Assembly: GCF_016405905.1 (NCBI RefSeq)
Contig: NZ_JAEFCB010000007.1
Span: 169,024 to 233,023, forward strand
Direction: 5' to 3'
Source: Variovorax sp. IB41
GTDB taxonomy: Bacteria; Pseudomonadota; Gammaproteobacteria; Burkholderiales; Burkholderiaceae_C
Length of the DNA stretch: 64,000 nucleotides
Below are positions 55,572 through 64,000 of this stretch, one piece after another; positions within the stretch are counted from its first letter, which is position 1; the number at the start of each line of letters is the position of its first letter. The translations under genes were made by a program, and so were the position numbers. The notes beneath the pieces were generated by a model. It was not told the origin of the DNA. It was given only the letters and a program-made list of their open reading frames with translations, and searched no databases.

Positions 55572-57338
55572 ATGACCGACACCACGCCACGCACCGCGCA
55601 AGAGCTGCACTTCCAGACGCACGACGGCGAATCGCTTTTCTACCGCCACTGGCCGGCCACGGGCGCCGTGCGCCGCGGCGCCATCGTGCTGTTCCACCGC
55701 GGCCACGAGCACGGCGCGCGCATGGCGCACCTGGTCGACGAACTGGACCTCCCGGACTTCGACTTCTTCGCCTGGGATGCGCGCGGCCACGGCCGCTCGC
55801 CGGGCCAGCGCGGCTACAGCCCGAGCTTCGGCACCTCGGTGCGCGACGTGCAGACCTTCGTGCACCACATCGGCACGGCGCACGGCGTGGCCGAGCAGGA
55901 CATCCACGTCGTCGCGCAGAGCGTGGGCGCGGTGCTGATCGCCACCTGGGCGCACGACTACGCGCCCAAGGTGCGCGGCCTCACGCTGGCCTCGCCCGCC
56001 TTCAAGGTGAAGCTCTACGTGCCCTTCGCGCGCGCCGGGCTCGGGCTGATGCACAAGCTGCGGGGCCTGTTTTTCGTCAACAGCTACGTGAAGGCGAAGT
56101 TCCTCACGCACGACCCCGAGCGCATCGCGAGCTACGAGAGCGATCCGCTGATCTCGCGGCCCATCGCGGTCAACATCCTGCTGGGCCTGTACGAAGCGGC
56201 CGACCGCGTGGTGGCCGATGCCAACGCGATCACGCTGCCGGTTCAGCTGCTGATCTCCGGCGCCGACTGGGTGGTGCACCACAAGCCGCAGCACCAGTTC
56301 TTCGAGCGGCTGGGCAGCGCCGTGAAGACCAAGACGGAGCTGCCGGGCTTCTTCCACGACACGCTGGGCGAGAAAGACCGGGCGCCGGCCGTGGCGCAGA
56401 TCCGGGAATTCATCCTGCAGCGCTTCGACGCGCCGGCCGTGCCGGTGGACCGCACCGCGGCGCACCTGGCCGGCGACACGGCCGACGAATCGCGCGCGCT
56501 GGCCGAGCCGCTCTCGCCGCTGTCGCCTCGCGGCGCCTACTGGGCCCTGACGCGCGGGGGACTGCGCATCGGCGGCAAGCTCTCCAGCGGCATCGCGCTG
56601 GGCCACGAAACCGGCTTCGACTCGGGCAGCACGCTCGACTACGTCTACCGCAACCACCCCGAAGGCAAGGGGCCGCTGGGCCGCAGCATCGACAACACGT
56701 ACCTCAACTCGATCGGCTGGCGCGGCATCCGGCAACGCAAGATCCACGTCGAGGAGTTGCTGCGCATCGCGATGGAGCGCCTGGCCGAGATGCACCGCGA
56801 GGTGCGGGTGATGGACATCGCCGCCGGCCACGGCCGCTACGTGCTCGACGCGGTGCTCGCGAGCCCGGTCAAGGCCAGCTCGATCCTGCTGCGCGACTAC
56901 AGCGACATCAACGTGCGCGACGGCCGCGCGCTCATCGCCGAGAAGGGGCTGCAGGACACTGCGCAGTTCGTGCAGGCCGATGCCTTCGACCGCATCAGCC
57001 TCGCGACCGTGACGCCGCGGCCCACGCTCGCGGTGGTGTCGGGCCTGTACGAACTCTTCCCCGACAACGAGATGGTGCAGCGCTCGCTCGCGGGCGTGGG
57101 CGACGCGGTGGAAGACCGCGGCTACCTTGTCTACACCGGGCAGCCGTGGCATCCGCAGTTGGAGATGATCGCCCGCGCGCTCACCAGCCACCGGCAAGGC
57201 GAAGCCTGGGTCATGCGCCGCCGCACGCAGGTCGAGATGGACCAGTTGGTGGAAGAAGCGGGCTTCCGCAAGATCGACCAGCGGGTCGATGAGTGGGGGA
57301 TCTTCACGGTGTCGTTGGCGGTGCGCACCGGGCGATGA
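55572..57338 (+). CDS. Bifunctional alpha/beta hydrolase and SAM-dependent methyltransferase
   Basis: A 588-aa fusion. Residues about 10-285 are a monoacylglycerol-lipase-like hydrolase: LFHRGHEHGARM, AWDARGHGRSPGQRG, nucleophile Ser in VVAQSVGAVLI (about residue 116, AxSxG form), then FFHDTLGEKD with the His. Residues about 320-588 are a class I methyltransferase with VMDIAAGHGRYVLDAVL (motif I, about 415-431) and LRDYSDINVRDG. It may trim an acyl chain and methylate a head group. Its place between lipid genes supports a lipid substrate; no soluble relative tells which. ATGA overlap with the next gene. Confidence 0.88.
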   Translation: MTDTTPRTAQELHFQTHDGESLFYRHWPATGAVRRGAIVLFHRGHEHGARMAHLVDELDLPDFDFFAWDARGHGRSPGQRGYSPSFGTSVRDVQTFVHHIGTAHGVAEQDIHVVAQSVGAVLIATWAHDYAPKVRGLTLASPAFKVKLYVPFARAGLGLMHKLRGLFFVNSYVKAKFLTHDPERIASYESDPLISRPIAVNILLGLYEAADRVVADANAITLPVQLLISGADWVVHHKPQHQFFERLGSAVKTKTELPGFFHDTLGEKDRAPAVAQIREFILQRFDAPAVPVDRTAAHLAGDTADESRALAEPLSPLSPRGAYWALTRGGLRIGGKLSSGIALGHETGFDSGSTLDYVYRNHPEGKGPLGRSIDNTYLNSIGWRGIRQRKIHVEELLRIAMERLAEMHREVRVMDIAAGHGRYVLDAVLASPVKASSILLRDYSDINVRDGRALIAEKGLQDTAQFVQADAFDRISLATVTPRPTLAVVSGLYELFPDNEMVQRSLAGVGDAVEDRGYLVYTGQPWHPQLEMIARALTSHRQGEAWVMRRRTQVEMDQLVEEAGFRKIDQRVDEWGIFTVSLAVRTGR

Positions 57339-58681
57339 AAGCCTGGTTCGCGCAACGGCCCTGGAAGCGCGCCGCCGCATGGCTCGTGTTTCTGGGACCG
57401 CTGTTCTACGCGACCTACGGCTTCGCCAACTGGTGGGCCACCACGCGCGCGAACGTGCCGTCGATGGCCTTCGACTGGGAGCGGCAGATCCCGTTCTGGC
57501 CGTGGACGATCTTTCCGTACTGGACGATCAACGTCTTCTACGCGCTGTCGCTGTTCCTCGCGCGCAGCAAGCACACGCTGGACCGGCATGCGCTGCGGCT
57601 GGTCACCGCGACGCTGGTCGCCTGCACCTGCTTCATCGCCTGGCCGCTGCACTTCAGCTTCGGGCAGCCTCCGGTCGATGGCGCGCCGGCGTTTCTCTTC
57701 AACGCGCTGCGCGGCTTCGACCAGCCGTTCAACCAGGCGCCCTCGTTGCACATCGCGCTGGCCGTGATCCTGTGGGACTGGTACCGGCAATTCATCCGTC
57801 CGCTGTGGGCGCGGCTGGTGCTGCATGTGTGGGCGTTCGCGATCTGCGCCTCGGTGCTCACGACCTGGCAGCACCACTTCATCGACATCCCGACCGGCGC
57901 GCTGCTCGGGGTGCTGTGCGTGTGGCTCTGGCCGCTGCAGCGGGTGGTGTCGATGCGGCGCGCCTGGCAGGTCACGCACGATGCGCAGCGGTGGAAGCTC
58001 GCGGCGTTCTATGCGGTGGGTGCGGCGCTGTTTCTTGCCGTTGCCTTGTACGGCGGCGGCGTGTGGCTGTGGCTCGCATGGCCGGCGGCATCGCTCGCCT
58101 TCGTGGCGCTCAACTACATCGGCCTCGGCGCGCGCGGCTTCCAGATGGACGCACGCGGGCGCATGGGCTGGGCGGCGCGCTGGCTGTTCGCGCCCTACCG
58201 CCTGGGCGCCGCGGTCAACGCCTGGCTCTGGACGCGCAAGCTGCCCGCCTCGGTCGAGGTGGTGCCCGGCTTGCGGCTCGGCCGGCGGCCCACGCACGCC
58301 GAATGGCTCGCCGCCGGCAAGCCGCGCCTCGTGAGCCTGTGCGCCGAACTGCAGATGCCGGCCGGCGTGCCGCATGCGCGGTGCGTGCCCTTGCTCGACC
58401 TGACGGTGCCGCCGACGGTGCGGCTGCAACGCGCGGCCGCGGTCATCGAAGGCCAGCGCCGCAACGCGGAGGGCGCGCCGGTGTGGGTCTGCTGCGCGCT
58501 CGGCTTTTCGCGCAGCGCCGCGGCGGTGATCGCCTGGCTGGGCCGCTACGGTTCGGCCGGCGGAATGGCGCAGGCCGAGGACGCGGTGCGCCGTGCGCGG
58601 CCGCAGATCGTGCTGCGCCCCGCGTGGCTGAGTTCGCTCGCGCCGCTCCATCCCGCACGAGAGGTGCCACCCCATGACTGA
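57335..58681 (+). CDS. PAP2 phosphatase fused to dual-specificity phosphatase
   Basis: A 448-aa membrane protein. Residues about 1-210 form a PAP2-like domain with six spans; PSLHIAL (about residue 136) and QHHFIDIPTGALLG (about 188) are the PSGH-like and HxxxD motifs. A second membrane pair follows. The C-terminal domain is a dual-specificity phosphatase with the CX5R loop in WVCCALGFSRSAAAVIAW (about 397-414); Asp in LLDLTVPP may be the acid. DSP-type enzymes such as PTPMT1 remove phosphate from phosphatidylglycerol phosphate, so the fusion could dephosphorylate the product of the phosphatidyltransferase. Eight-base overlap with the next gene. Confidence 0.88.
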   Translation: MKAWFAQRPWKRAAAWLVFLGPLFYATYGFANWWATTRANVPSMAFDWERQIPFWPWTIFPYWTINVFYALSLFLARSKHTLDRHALRLVTATLVACTCFIAWPLHFSFGQPPVDGAPAFLFNALRGFDQPFNQAPSLHIALAVILWDWYRQFIRPLWARLVLHVWAFAICASVLTTWQHHFIDIPTGALLGVLCVWLWPLQRVVSMRRAWQVTHDAQRWKLAAFYAVGAALFLAVALYGGGVWLWLAWPAASLAFVALNYIGLGARGFQMDARGRMGWAARWLFAPYRLGAAVNAWLWTRKLPASVEVVPGLRLGRRPTHAEWLAAGKPRLVSLCAELQMPAGVPHARCVPLLDLTVPPTVRLQRAAAVIEGQRRNAEGAPVWVCCALGFSRSAAAVIAWLGRYGSAGGMAQAEDAVRRARPQIVLRPAWLSSLAPLHPAREVPPHD

Positions 58682-59114
58682 CAACGACCGCGCCACCTGC
58701 GCCGCGCTCGCCGGCCTGCTGCGCGCCTTCACGGTGCTGGCGATCTGGGGCTTTGCGCTCACGTGCATCGCGGCGTTGGTGCTCGCGCTCACGCTGCGCT
58801 CGCTCCCGACCACGCCCACCATGGGCTTTGGCGCGGTCGTGATCCTCGGCGTGCTCGAACGTTATTTCGCCTTCCGGCTGCGGCTGGACCAGACGCTCTT
58901 CGGCGACCTCGCGCGCGGCACCATCGCCTCGCTGGACGCGCTCGACCGCGCGCTCGAGCGGCTGGGCCTTCGCAACGCGCCGTCGTCCCCCACAACGCGG
59001 CCGCTCGACGACCGCGTGCAGGGCACCCGCCAGCTCATGCAGCGCCACGCCATCGTGGTCGCCTGCCAGAGCGCCATGTTCCTTCTTGCCTTGATGACAC
59101 AGGATTTCTCTTGA
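58674..59114 (+). CDS. Small membrane protein of the phospholipid operon
   Basis: A 146-aa protein with two N-terminal membrane spans (VLAIWGFALTCIAALVLALTL and TMGFGAVVILGVLERYFAF) and one near the C-terminus (AIVVACQSAMFLLALM). The loop LDQTLFGDLARGTIASLDALD is amphipathic. No catalytic motif is seen. It overlaps both neighbours (eight bases before, four after), so it is made in step with them and may be a scaffold or an accessory subunit. Confidence 0.8.
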   Translation: MTDNDRATCAALAGLLRAFTVLAIWGFALTCIAALVLALTLRSLPTTPTMGFGAVVILGVLERYFAFRLRLDQTLFGDLARGTIASLDALDRALERLGLRNAPSSPTTRPLDDRVQGTRQLMQRHAIVVACQSAMFLLALMTQDFS

Positions 59115-59836
59115 CCGACGAAAACGAGAACAACAAGAACGACAAGCCCAACGACAGGCCGGAAAGCACGGTGTTGCGCCGCGGGCTCGCCATCGTCGCG
59201 GGCAAGCTGATCATCGGCGCGGCGGGGCTCCTGACTGGCGTGCGCGCCATCTGGAGCGGCACCACGCCCAAGGCCGAGCAGACGCTCTACTTCGCCAACC
59301 ACACGAGCCACGGCGACTTCGTGCTGCTGTGGGCGACGCTGCCGCCCGACCTGCGCGCCCTCACCCGGCCGGTGGCGGGACAGGACTACTGGATGGCCTC
59401 GAAGGTGCGCCAGTTCATCGGCGCGGACGTGTTCAACGCGCTCATGATCCGCCGCGACGGCTCGGGCCAGGGCGACAACCCGGTCGAGCAGATGAAGGAG
59501 GCGCTGGAAGGCGGCGACTCGCTCATCATGTTTCCCGAAGGCACGCGCAACACCGGCGACGAGATCCTGCTGCCGCTCAAGAGCGGCCTCTTTCACCTGG
59601 CGCGCGCCTGCCCCAGCGTGCGGCTGGTGCCGGTGTGGATCGAGAACCTGAAGCGCGTGCTGCCCAAGGGCACGCTGGTGCCGATTCCGCTGGCCTGCAC
59701 GGTGCGCTTCGGCACGCCGATCGTGCTGGCCGAAGGCGAGGACAAGAACACCTTCATCGCCCGCGCGCGCGCCGCCATGCTCGATTTGCGCCCCGAATAC
59801 GACCGAAACGACAAGGCCGAGGGCGCCGCATCATGA
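59111..59836 (+). CDS. 1-acyl-glycerol-3-phosphate acyltransferase-like (PlsC family)
   Basis: A 241-aa acyltransferase. It has ANHTSHGDFVLLW (NHxxxxD motif, about residues 62-74), VFNALMIRRDG, SLIMFPEGTRNTGDEILLPLKSG (FPEGTR motif, about 137-159) and LVPVWIENL. It adds a second acyl chain to a lysophospholipid, making phosphatidate for CdsA. One N-terminal membrane segment (GLAIVAGKLIIGAAGLLTGV). The start codon is TTG, overlapping the previous stop (TTGA). Confidence 0.9.
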   Translation: MTDENENNKNDKPNDRPESTVLRRGLAIVAGKLIIGAAGLLTGVRAIWSGTTPKAEQTLYFANHTSHGDFVLLWATLPPDLRALTRPVAGQDYWMASKVRQFIGADVFNALMIRRDGSGQGDNPVEQMKEALEGGDSLIMFPEGTRNTGDEILLPLKSGLFHLARACPSVRLVPVWIENLKRVLPKGTLVPIPLACTVRFGTPIVLAEGEDKNTFIARARAAMLDLRPEYDRNDKAEGAAS

Positions 59837-60789
59837 TCGAACTGTCTCCTTTCGCGTGGACCACGTTCAAGCTCTTCGGCGGCGTCTTCGGCGTGCTGTT
59901 GCTGGCCTCGGCCATCGGCGCGCTGCTCAAGTGGCGCGTGGCGCACGGCCAGCCGCATTCGGTGATCGACAACCTCAACTCGCGCGTGAACGCGTGGTGG
60001 GTGATGGTGGCGGTGATCGGCCTGGCCTTCGCCTTCGGCAAGGGCGGCGTGATCGTGCTGTTCTACCTGATCTCGTTCTATGCGCTGCGCGAGTTCATCA
60101 GCCTCGCGTACACGCGGCGCGGCGACCATGCGGCGATCGCGCTCGCGTTCTTCATCGCGCTGCCGGGGCAGTACTTTTTGATCTGGATCGAGTGGTACGG
60201 GCTCTATTCGATCTTCATCCCGGTCTACGCCTTCCTCATCCTGCCGATCCTCGCGGCGGTGGGCGGCGACACGCAGCGCTTCCTGGAGCGCACATCGAAG
60301 ATCCAGTGGGGCCTGATGGTGTGCGTGTTCTGCATCAGCCACGTGCCCGCGCTGCTCACGCTGCAGATCCCGGGCTTCGAGGGCCGCAACCTGCTCCTGA
60401 TCGCGTTCCTGGTGATCGTGGTGCAGGGCAGCGACGTGCTGCAGTACGTGTGGGGCAAGCTCTTCGGCAAGCGCAAGGTGGCGCCCGAACTCTCGCCCTC
60501 CAAGACCTGGGAAGGCCTCATCGGCGGCGTGGCCAGCGCCACCGCGCTGGGCGCGGCGCTCTACTGGGCCACGCCTTTCAATCCGTGGCAGGCGGCGCTG
60601 ATGGCTTTCATGATCTGCTTCATGGGCTTCTTCGGCGGCTTGGTGATGTCGGCCATCAAGCGCGACCGCGGCGTGAAGGACTGGGGCTCGATGATCGAAG
60701 GCCATGGCGGCATGCTCGACCGGCTGGACTCGGTGATCTTCGCGGCGCCGATCTACTTCCACGCACTGCGCTACTGGTGGGTGCCGTGA
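59833..60789 (+). CDS. cdsA: Phosphatidate cytidylyltransferase
   Basis: A 318-aa membrane enzyme that makes CDP-diacylglycerol from phosphatidate and CTP. About eight membrane spans. The CDS signature is complete: SPSKTWEGLIGG (about residues 220-231) and SAIKRDRGVKDWGSMIEGHGGMLDRLDS (about 274-301, the metal-binding Asp pair in it). It is longer than usual at the N-terminus. The gene is very likely an extra copy of the housekeeping cdsA, which is normally in the uppS/dxr/bamA cluster that is not here. ATGA overlap with the acyltransferase; last gene of the lipid set. Confidence 0.93.
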   Translation: MIELSPFAWTTFKLFGGVFGVLLLASAIGALLKWRVAHGQPHSVIDNLNSRVNAWWVMVAVIGLAFAFGKGGVIVLFYLISFYALREFISLAYTRRGDHAAIALAFFIALPGQYFLIWIEWYGLYSIFIPVYAFLILPILAAVGGDTQRFLERTSKIQWGLMVCVFCISHVPALLTLQIPGFEGRNLLLIAFLVIVVQGSDVLQYVWGKLFGKRKVAPELSPSKTWEGLIGGVASATALGAALYWATPFNPWQAALMAFMICFMGFFGGLVMSAIKRDRGVKDWGSMIEGHGGMLDRLDSVIFAAPIYFHALRYWWVP

Positions 60790-61418
60790 GCACCGCAGCA
60801 GTCAAAACCCCGAAGACTGCTGCGAAGGCGGAGCGCATCGTCGACGACGCGCCCGTCGAATTCGCCAACGCCGCGGCGCTCGTGCGCTGGTACAAGCGCC
60901 ACCACGGCACGCACGCCGGCGTGTGGCTGCGCATCGCGAAGAAGGCCAGCGGCATCGCCTCCATCGACCACCCCGAGGCATTGGAAATCGCGCTGTGCTT
61001 CGGCTGGATCGACGGGCAGCGCAAGAGCGACACGGACGACGGCGAACGGTATTTTCTGCAGCGCTTCACGCCGCGCACCGCGCGCAGCACCTGGTCGAAG
61101 ATCAACCGTGACAAGGCGCTGAAACTGATCGACGAAGAACGCATGCAGCCGGGCGGGCTGGCCGAAGTGGAGCGGGCGAAGGCCGACGGCCGCTGGGATG
61201 CGGCCTACGACGGCGCGAGCGTGGCGACCGTGCCGCCCGACCTGCAGGCCGCGCTCGATGCGAACAAGAAGGCCGCGAAGTTCTTCGCCACGCTGGATGC
61301 GCGCAATCGCTATGCGGTGCTGTTTCGCACGCAGGGAGCGAAGAAGGCCGAGACGCGGGCCCGGCGCATCGCGAAGTTCGTGGAGATGCTCGCCAAGGGC
61401 GAGAAGATCCACCCCTGA
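60786..61418 (+). CDS. YdeI/OmpD-associated-like protein
   Basis: A 210-aa protein of the YdeI (DUF1801/OmdA) family: VEFANAAALVRWYKRHHGTHAGVWLRIAKKAS, HPEALEIALCFGWIDGQRKSDTDDGERYFLQRFTPR and the C-terminal AETRARRIAKFVEML. The family is linked to stress resistance in a few bacteria, the mechanism unknown. The start is GTG, overlapping the cdsA stop by four bases, so it is co-translated with the lipid operon although its role is probably separate. Confidence 0.88.
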   Translation: MSTAAVKTPKTAAKAERIVDDAPVEFANAAALVRWYKRHHGTHAGVWLRIAKKASGIASIDHPEALEIALCFGWIDGQRKSDTDDGERYFLQRFTPRTARSTWSKINRDKALKLIDEERMQPGGLAEVERAKADGRWDAAYDGASVATVPPDLQAALDANKKAAKFFATLDARNRYAVLFRTQGAKKAETRARRIAKFVEMLAKGEKIHP

Positions 61419-61424
61419 GGCGTA

Positions 61425-62312
61425 CTAGTCTTCGTCCATCACCCGTGAGCGACCGAACCAGAAACCCACGATCAGGCCCACCGTGCCAAAGCCGACGGCG
61501 CCCCAGAGGCTCAGGAAATTGAAGACGTTGTAGCGGCCCGGCTGCTGCGCCAGCGCGCTCACGAGTTCAGGCTCGACCAGTCCGCCCAGGCCGCGTGCGG
61601 CGGCGAAATCGAAACCCGCATCGCCCAGGAAATTGAGCGTCACCAGCATCGGCAGCACCGTCAGGAACGGGAACCACGCACCGCGCACCTTGCGCCAGTT
61701 CATGAAGTAGGCGGCTGCCAGCAGCACGGCGCCCACCCCGATCAATCCGAGCACGACGGGCCGCCGGGCCAGCGGCAGCAGCCAGGGCCAGACCCACTGC
61801 AGTGGACAGAGCGGCCACTCCGCCCGCGGCGCGATGCCGCCCGGCCGCGCGAAGGCCTGCCACCCCAGCGCGAGCGTGGCGCGGCCCACCAGCGCGGACG
61901 CACAGCCCACGGCCGCAACGCCCAGGCAGCCGATGCGCAGCAGAGACGAACGAGGCTCGGGGACGACATGCGGCGGCATGACGGTCCGCGTGTAGCTGCC
62001 CCGGCTCCAGCGCTTCGTCACCACGACGGGCTGCGGCTGGGGCGGTGTCAGTTCGCCGCGGACCAGCCAGTCGGTCGCAAGGATCGCCAGTGCGAACGCC
62101 ATCGCGGCGGTGAGCCATGCGCAGGCGCCCGGCATGTCGATGAAGCCGACCGGCGTCATCAACGGCAGGTTGCCGTAGACGATGCCCGCGCATCCGTAGG
62201 CCAGGAGAATCGGCACGCAACCGATCAGGGCTACGCGCAAGAGCAGCAAGTCGCTGTGGACCGATTCGTGGCGCAGCGCCTCGACGCGCGACCAGGCCCC
62301 GCGCAGGTTCAC
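61425..62312 (-). CDS. Hypothetical inner-membrane protein
   Basis: A 295-aa protein with about six hydrophobic segments: [98 protein letters not shown] and [20 protein letters not shown]. Loops contain Pro- and Arg-rich parts. I do not recognise the family. Its ATG overlaps the end of ruvA (ATGA), so the two are probably co-transcribed. No catalytic residues stand out. Confidence 0.72.
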   Translation of the reverse strand: MNLRGAWSRVEALRHESVHSDLLLLRVALIGCVPILLAYGCAGIVYGNLPLMTPVGFIDMPGACAWLTAAMAFALAILATDWLVRGELTPPQPQPVVVTKRWSRGSYTRTVMPPHVVPEPRSSLLRIGCLGVAAVGCASALVGRATLALGWQAFARPGGIAPRAEWPLCPLQWVWPWLLPLARRPVVLGLIGVGAVLLAAAYFMNWRKVRGAWFPFLTVLPMLVTLNFLGDAGFDFAAARGLGGLVEPELVSALAQQPGRYNVFNFLSLWGAVGFGTVGLIVGFWFGRSRVMDED

Positions 62313-62881
62313 TTGGCCAGGGCCTTCAGCGCCAGCTTGATGCCATCGCTCACCGTCGCATCCTTGGGCAGCGCCTTCAGGGCCAGCGCCGCTTCCTTGT
62401 CGCTGTAGCCCAGCGCAATCAGCGCCTGCAGGATGTCAGCCTGCGCATCGGAGGCCGCGTGCGCGGGCAGGCCGATGTCGGCGCCCAGCTTGCCCTTGAG
62501 CTCCAGCAGCAGCCGCTCGGCGGTCTTCTTGCCGATGCCCGGGATCTTCACGAGCCGGCCCAGCTCCTGCGTGGTGATCGCCTGCGACAGCTCGCCCACG
62601 CTCATGCCCGAGAGCAGCCCGAGCGCGGTGCGCGGGCCCACGCCGGTGATCTTGATGAGCTGGCGGAAAGCCGCGCGCTCCTCGGCGGTGCCGAAACCGT
62701 AGAGAATCTGCGCGTCCTCGCGCACCACGAAATGCGTGAGCAGCGAAACGCGCTCTCCGGTGCCGGGCAGGTTGTAGAACGTGCTCATCGGCACATCGAC
62801 CTCGTAACCGACGCCGTTGCAGTCCACCACCACCTGCGGTGGATTGCGCTCGGCCAGGATGCCGGTGAGTTTGCCTATCAT
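62309..62881 (-). CDS. ruvA: Holliday junction binding protein RuvA
   Basis: A 190-aa protein that binds four-way junctions and loads RuvB. Domain I begins [31 protein letters not shown]. Domain II has two helix-hairpin-helix motifs, [20 protein letters not shown] and [24 protein letters not shown]. Domain III is [22 protein letters not shown], the RuvB contact. All acidic-pin residues of domain I/II appear intact. It lies 7.5 kb from ruvB, and ruvC is not in the window. A structured repeat follows its promoter side. Confidence 0.97.
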   Translation of the reverse strand: MIGKLTGILAERNPPQVVVDCNGVGYEVDVPMSTFYNLPGTGERVSLLTHFVVREDAQILYGFGTAEERAAFRQLIKITGVGPRTALGLLSGMSVGELSQAITTQELGRLVKIPGIGKKTAERLLLELKGKLGADIGLPAHAASDAQADILQALIALGYSDKEAALALKALPKDATVSDGIKLALKALAK

Positions 62882-62903
62882 TGGCCCACCCCCGTTGCTT
62901 GCT

Positions 62904-62975
62904 CACTTCGTGTAGCCGCCTCCCCCCTCAAGGGGGCAACACCGGCGGCCCGGCAAAGCCGGTTCCGCGGTGTTC
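62904..62975. repeat. Dispersed stem-loop repeat, copy 2
   Basis: The same order of parts as the element at 472-536, in the same orientation: CACTTCGTGT, a CCCCCCTCAAGGGGG hairpin, then AACACCG...CCCGGCAAAGCCGG...GGTGTT as a second hairpin. The loop region GGCCCGGCAAAGCCGGTTCC is identical in both copies. It lies between ruvA and the phoH-like gene, which are divergent, so it is in the 5' leader of one of them rather than at a gene end. Confidence 0.78.
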
Positions 62976-63050
62976 CCCGCTTTGGATTGCGTTTTTTCGA
63001 GCATGGCTGGTCTTGCATAGGGCTGCCAAATAGATGGAAATGGATACCGC

Positions 63051-63992
63051 GTGATTCTGCGACACACCTTTACCCCACCGAACAACTCGCGCCTCGGACA
63101 CCTGTGCGGACCGCTCGATGCGCACCTGCGCCGCATCGAGGAAGCCCTGGGCGTGAAGATCGCGCACCGCCACGAGCAGTTCAAGGTCGACGGCCCCAAG
63201 GCCTCGGCGCAGCGCGCGATGGACGTGCTGCAGGCGCTGTACGAAATCGCCCAGCGCCCGATCGATCCGGCCGTGGTGCAGCTCACGCTGGCCGGCGACG
63301 GCTCGATGAGCGACGAGGACGCGGCCATGCTCGTCACCCGCCGCGCCGACCTGCGCGCGCGCACGCCGACGCAGGCGCTGTACCTGGACAACATCGCCAA
63401 GCACGACATCACCTTCGGCATCGGCCCGGCCGGCACCGGCAAGACGTACCTGGCGGTGGCCTGCGCGGTCGATGCGCTGGAGCGCGCGGCGGTGCAGCGC
63501 ATCGTGCTCACGCGCCCGGCCGTGGAGGCGGGCGAGCGGCTCGGCTTCTTGCCGGGCGACCTGACGCAGAAGGTCGATCCGTACCTGCGGCCGCTGTACG
63601 ACGCGCTCTACGACCTCATGGGCTACGAGAAGGTGCAGAAGGCCTTCGAGCGCAATGCGCTGGAGATCGCGCCGCTGGCCTTCATGCGCGGGCGCACGCT
63701 GAACAACGCGTTCGTGATCCTGGACGAGGCGCAGAACACCTCGGTCGAGCAGATGAAGATGTTCCTCACGCGCATCGGCTTCGGCGCGAAGGCGGTGGTG
63801 ACGGGCGACGTGAGCCAGATCGACCTGCCCAAGCAGCAGTTGAGCGGGCTGATCGACGCCGAGCGCGTGCTCCGGCGCGTGAGCGGCATCGCGATCACGC
63901 ACTTCACGAGCGCCGACGTGGTGCGGCATCCGCTGGTGGCCAAGATCGTCGATGCCTACGACGGGCAACGCAAGCGCACCGGCACGCATTGA
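63051..63992 (+). CDS. PhoH-family ATPase
   Basis: A 313-aa protein of the PhoH/YbeZ group, an ATPase that works with the YbeY ribonuclease in RNA quality control. An N-terminal KH-like part ([23 protein letters not shown], about residues 27-49) precedes the ATPase with Walker [17 protein letters not shown] (about 122-137) and Walker [21 protein letters not shown] (about 220-239), then [12 protein letters not shown]. The start is a GTG at 63051 and the protein has the length of the family. The expected downstream partner ybeY would lie beyond the window. Confidence 0.93.
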   Translation: MILRHTFTPPNNSRLGHLCGPLDAHLRRIEEALGVKIAHRHEQFKVDGPKASAQRAMDVLQALYEIAQRPIDPAVVQLTLAGDGSMSDEDAAMLVTRRADLRARTPTQALYLDNIAKHDITFGIGPAGTGKTYLAVACAVDALERAAVQRIVLTRPAVEAGERLGFLPGDLTQKVDPYLRPLYDALYDLMGYEKVQKAFERNALEIAPLAFMRGRTLNNAFVILDEAQNTSVEQMKMFLTRIGFGAKAVVTGDVSQIDLPKQQLSGLIDAERVLRRVSGIAITHFTSADVVRHPLVAKIVDAYDGQRKRTGTH

Positions 63993-64000
63993 GATGGCGC

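Overview
The window looks like chromosomal DNA of a high-GC betaproteobacterium of the Comamonadaceae, most like Variovorax or a close relative. This is an inference from base composition, the many isozymes of acyl-CoA metabolism, the housekeeping genes (ruvA, ruvB, phoH-like, ubiH, dsbC) and the style of the intergenic stem-loop repeats. I made no database comparison. Genes are dense, often joined by 4-base stop/start overlaps. No rRNA, insertion sequence, phage or CRISPR array was seen; there is one tRNA (Met, CAT anticodon).

Layout. 1-5.8 kb: a ribose-type sugar uptake operon (binding protein, ATPase, permease, LacI regulator, ribokinase, ribose pyranase). 5.8-13.6 kb: MOSC protein, an overlapping pair of unknown genes that resembles a toxin/immunity pair, UbiH-like monooxygenase, DsbC, M61 peptidase, DUF2325 protein behind a Fur-box-like site, enoyl-CoA hydratase. 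13.6-17.5 kb: ECF sigma factor and putative anti-sigma gene divergent from a VWA protein, then tRNA-Met and a strong terminator. 17.5-20 kb: small accessory genes. 20-21.8 kb: copper-delivery genes (DUF2946, SCO1/SenC, PCuAC). 22-34.6 kb: CoA ligase, nitroreductase, beta-propeller lipoprotein, phosphodiesterase, two AraC regulators, EamA transporter, UbiE-like methyltransferase, SDR, thiolase. 34.7-36.8 kb: a second EamA transporter and an AT-rich patch with a frameshifted fatty acid desaturase. 36.8-49.4 kb: acyl-CoA degradation genes (hydroxyacyl-CoA dehydrogenase, three acyl-CoA dehydrogenases, CoA ligase, CoA transferase) plus a large MalT/LuxR-type ATPase regulator, interrupted by an AP2-repeat protein. 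49.5-54.8 kb: UDP-diacylglucosamine-hydrolase-like phosphatase, an AGMO-YhhN fusion, a CDF metal exporter, ruvB. 54.9-60.8 kb: a compact six-gene phospholipid operon. 60.8-64 kb: YdeI-like protein, membrane protein, ruvA, phoH-like ATPase.

Two themes stand out. First, five copies of an 18-bp palindrome (consensus roughly WTCGTCSGWTCCGACGAT) lie 52-77 bp upstream of five separate minus-strand acyl-CoA transcription units, one of them in the divergent promoter of the MalT/LuxR regulator. This points to a regulon spread over 26 kb. Second, lipid remodelling: a complete-looking route from lysophosphatidate to a dephosphorylated phospholipid is encoded in one operon, and 2.3 kb before it lies a single polypeptide joining an alkylglycerol-monooxygenase-like domain to a lysoplasmalogenase-like domain. 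That fusion is the most unusual protein in the window.
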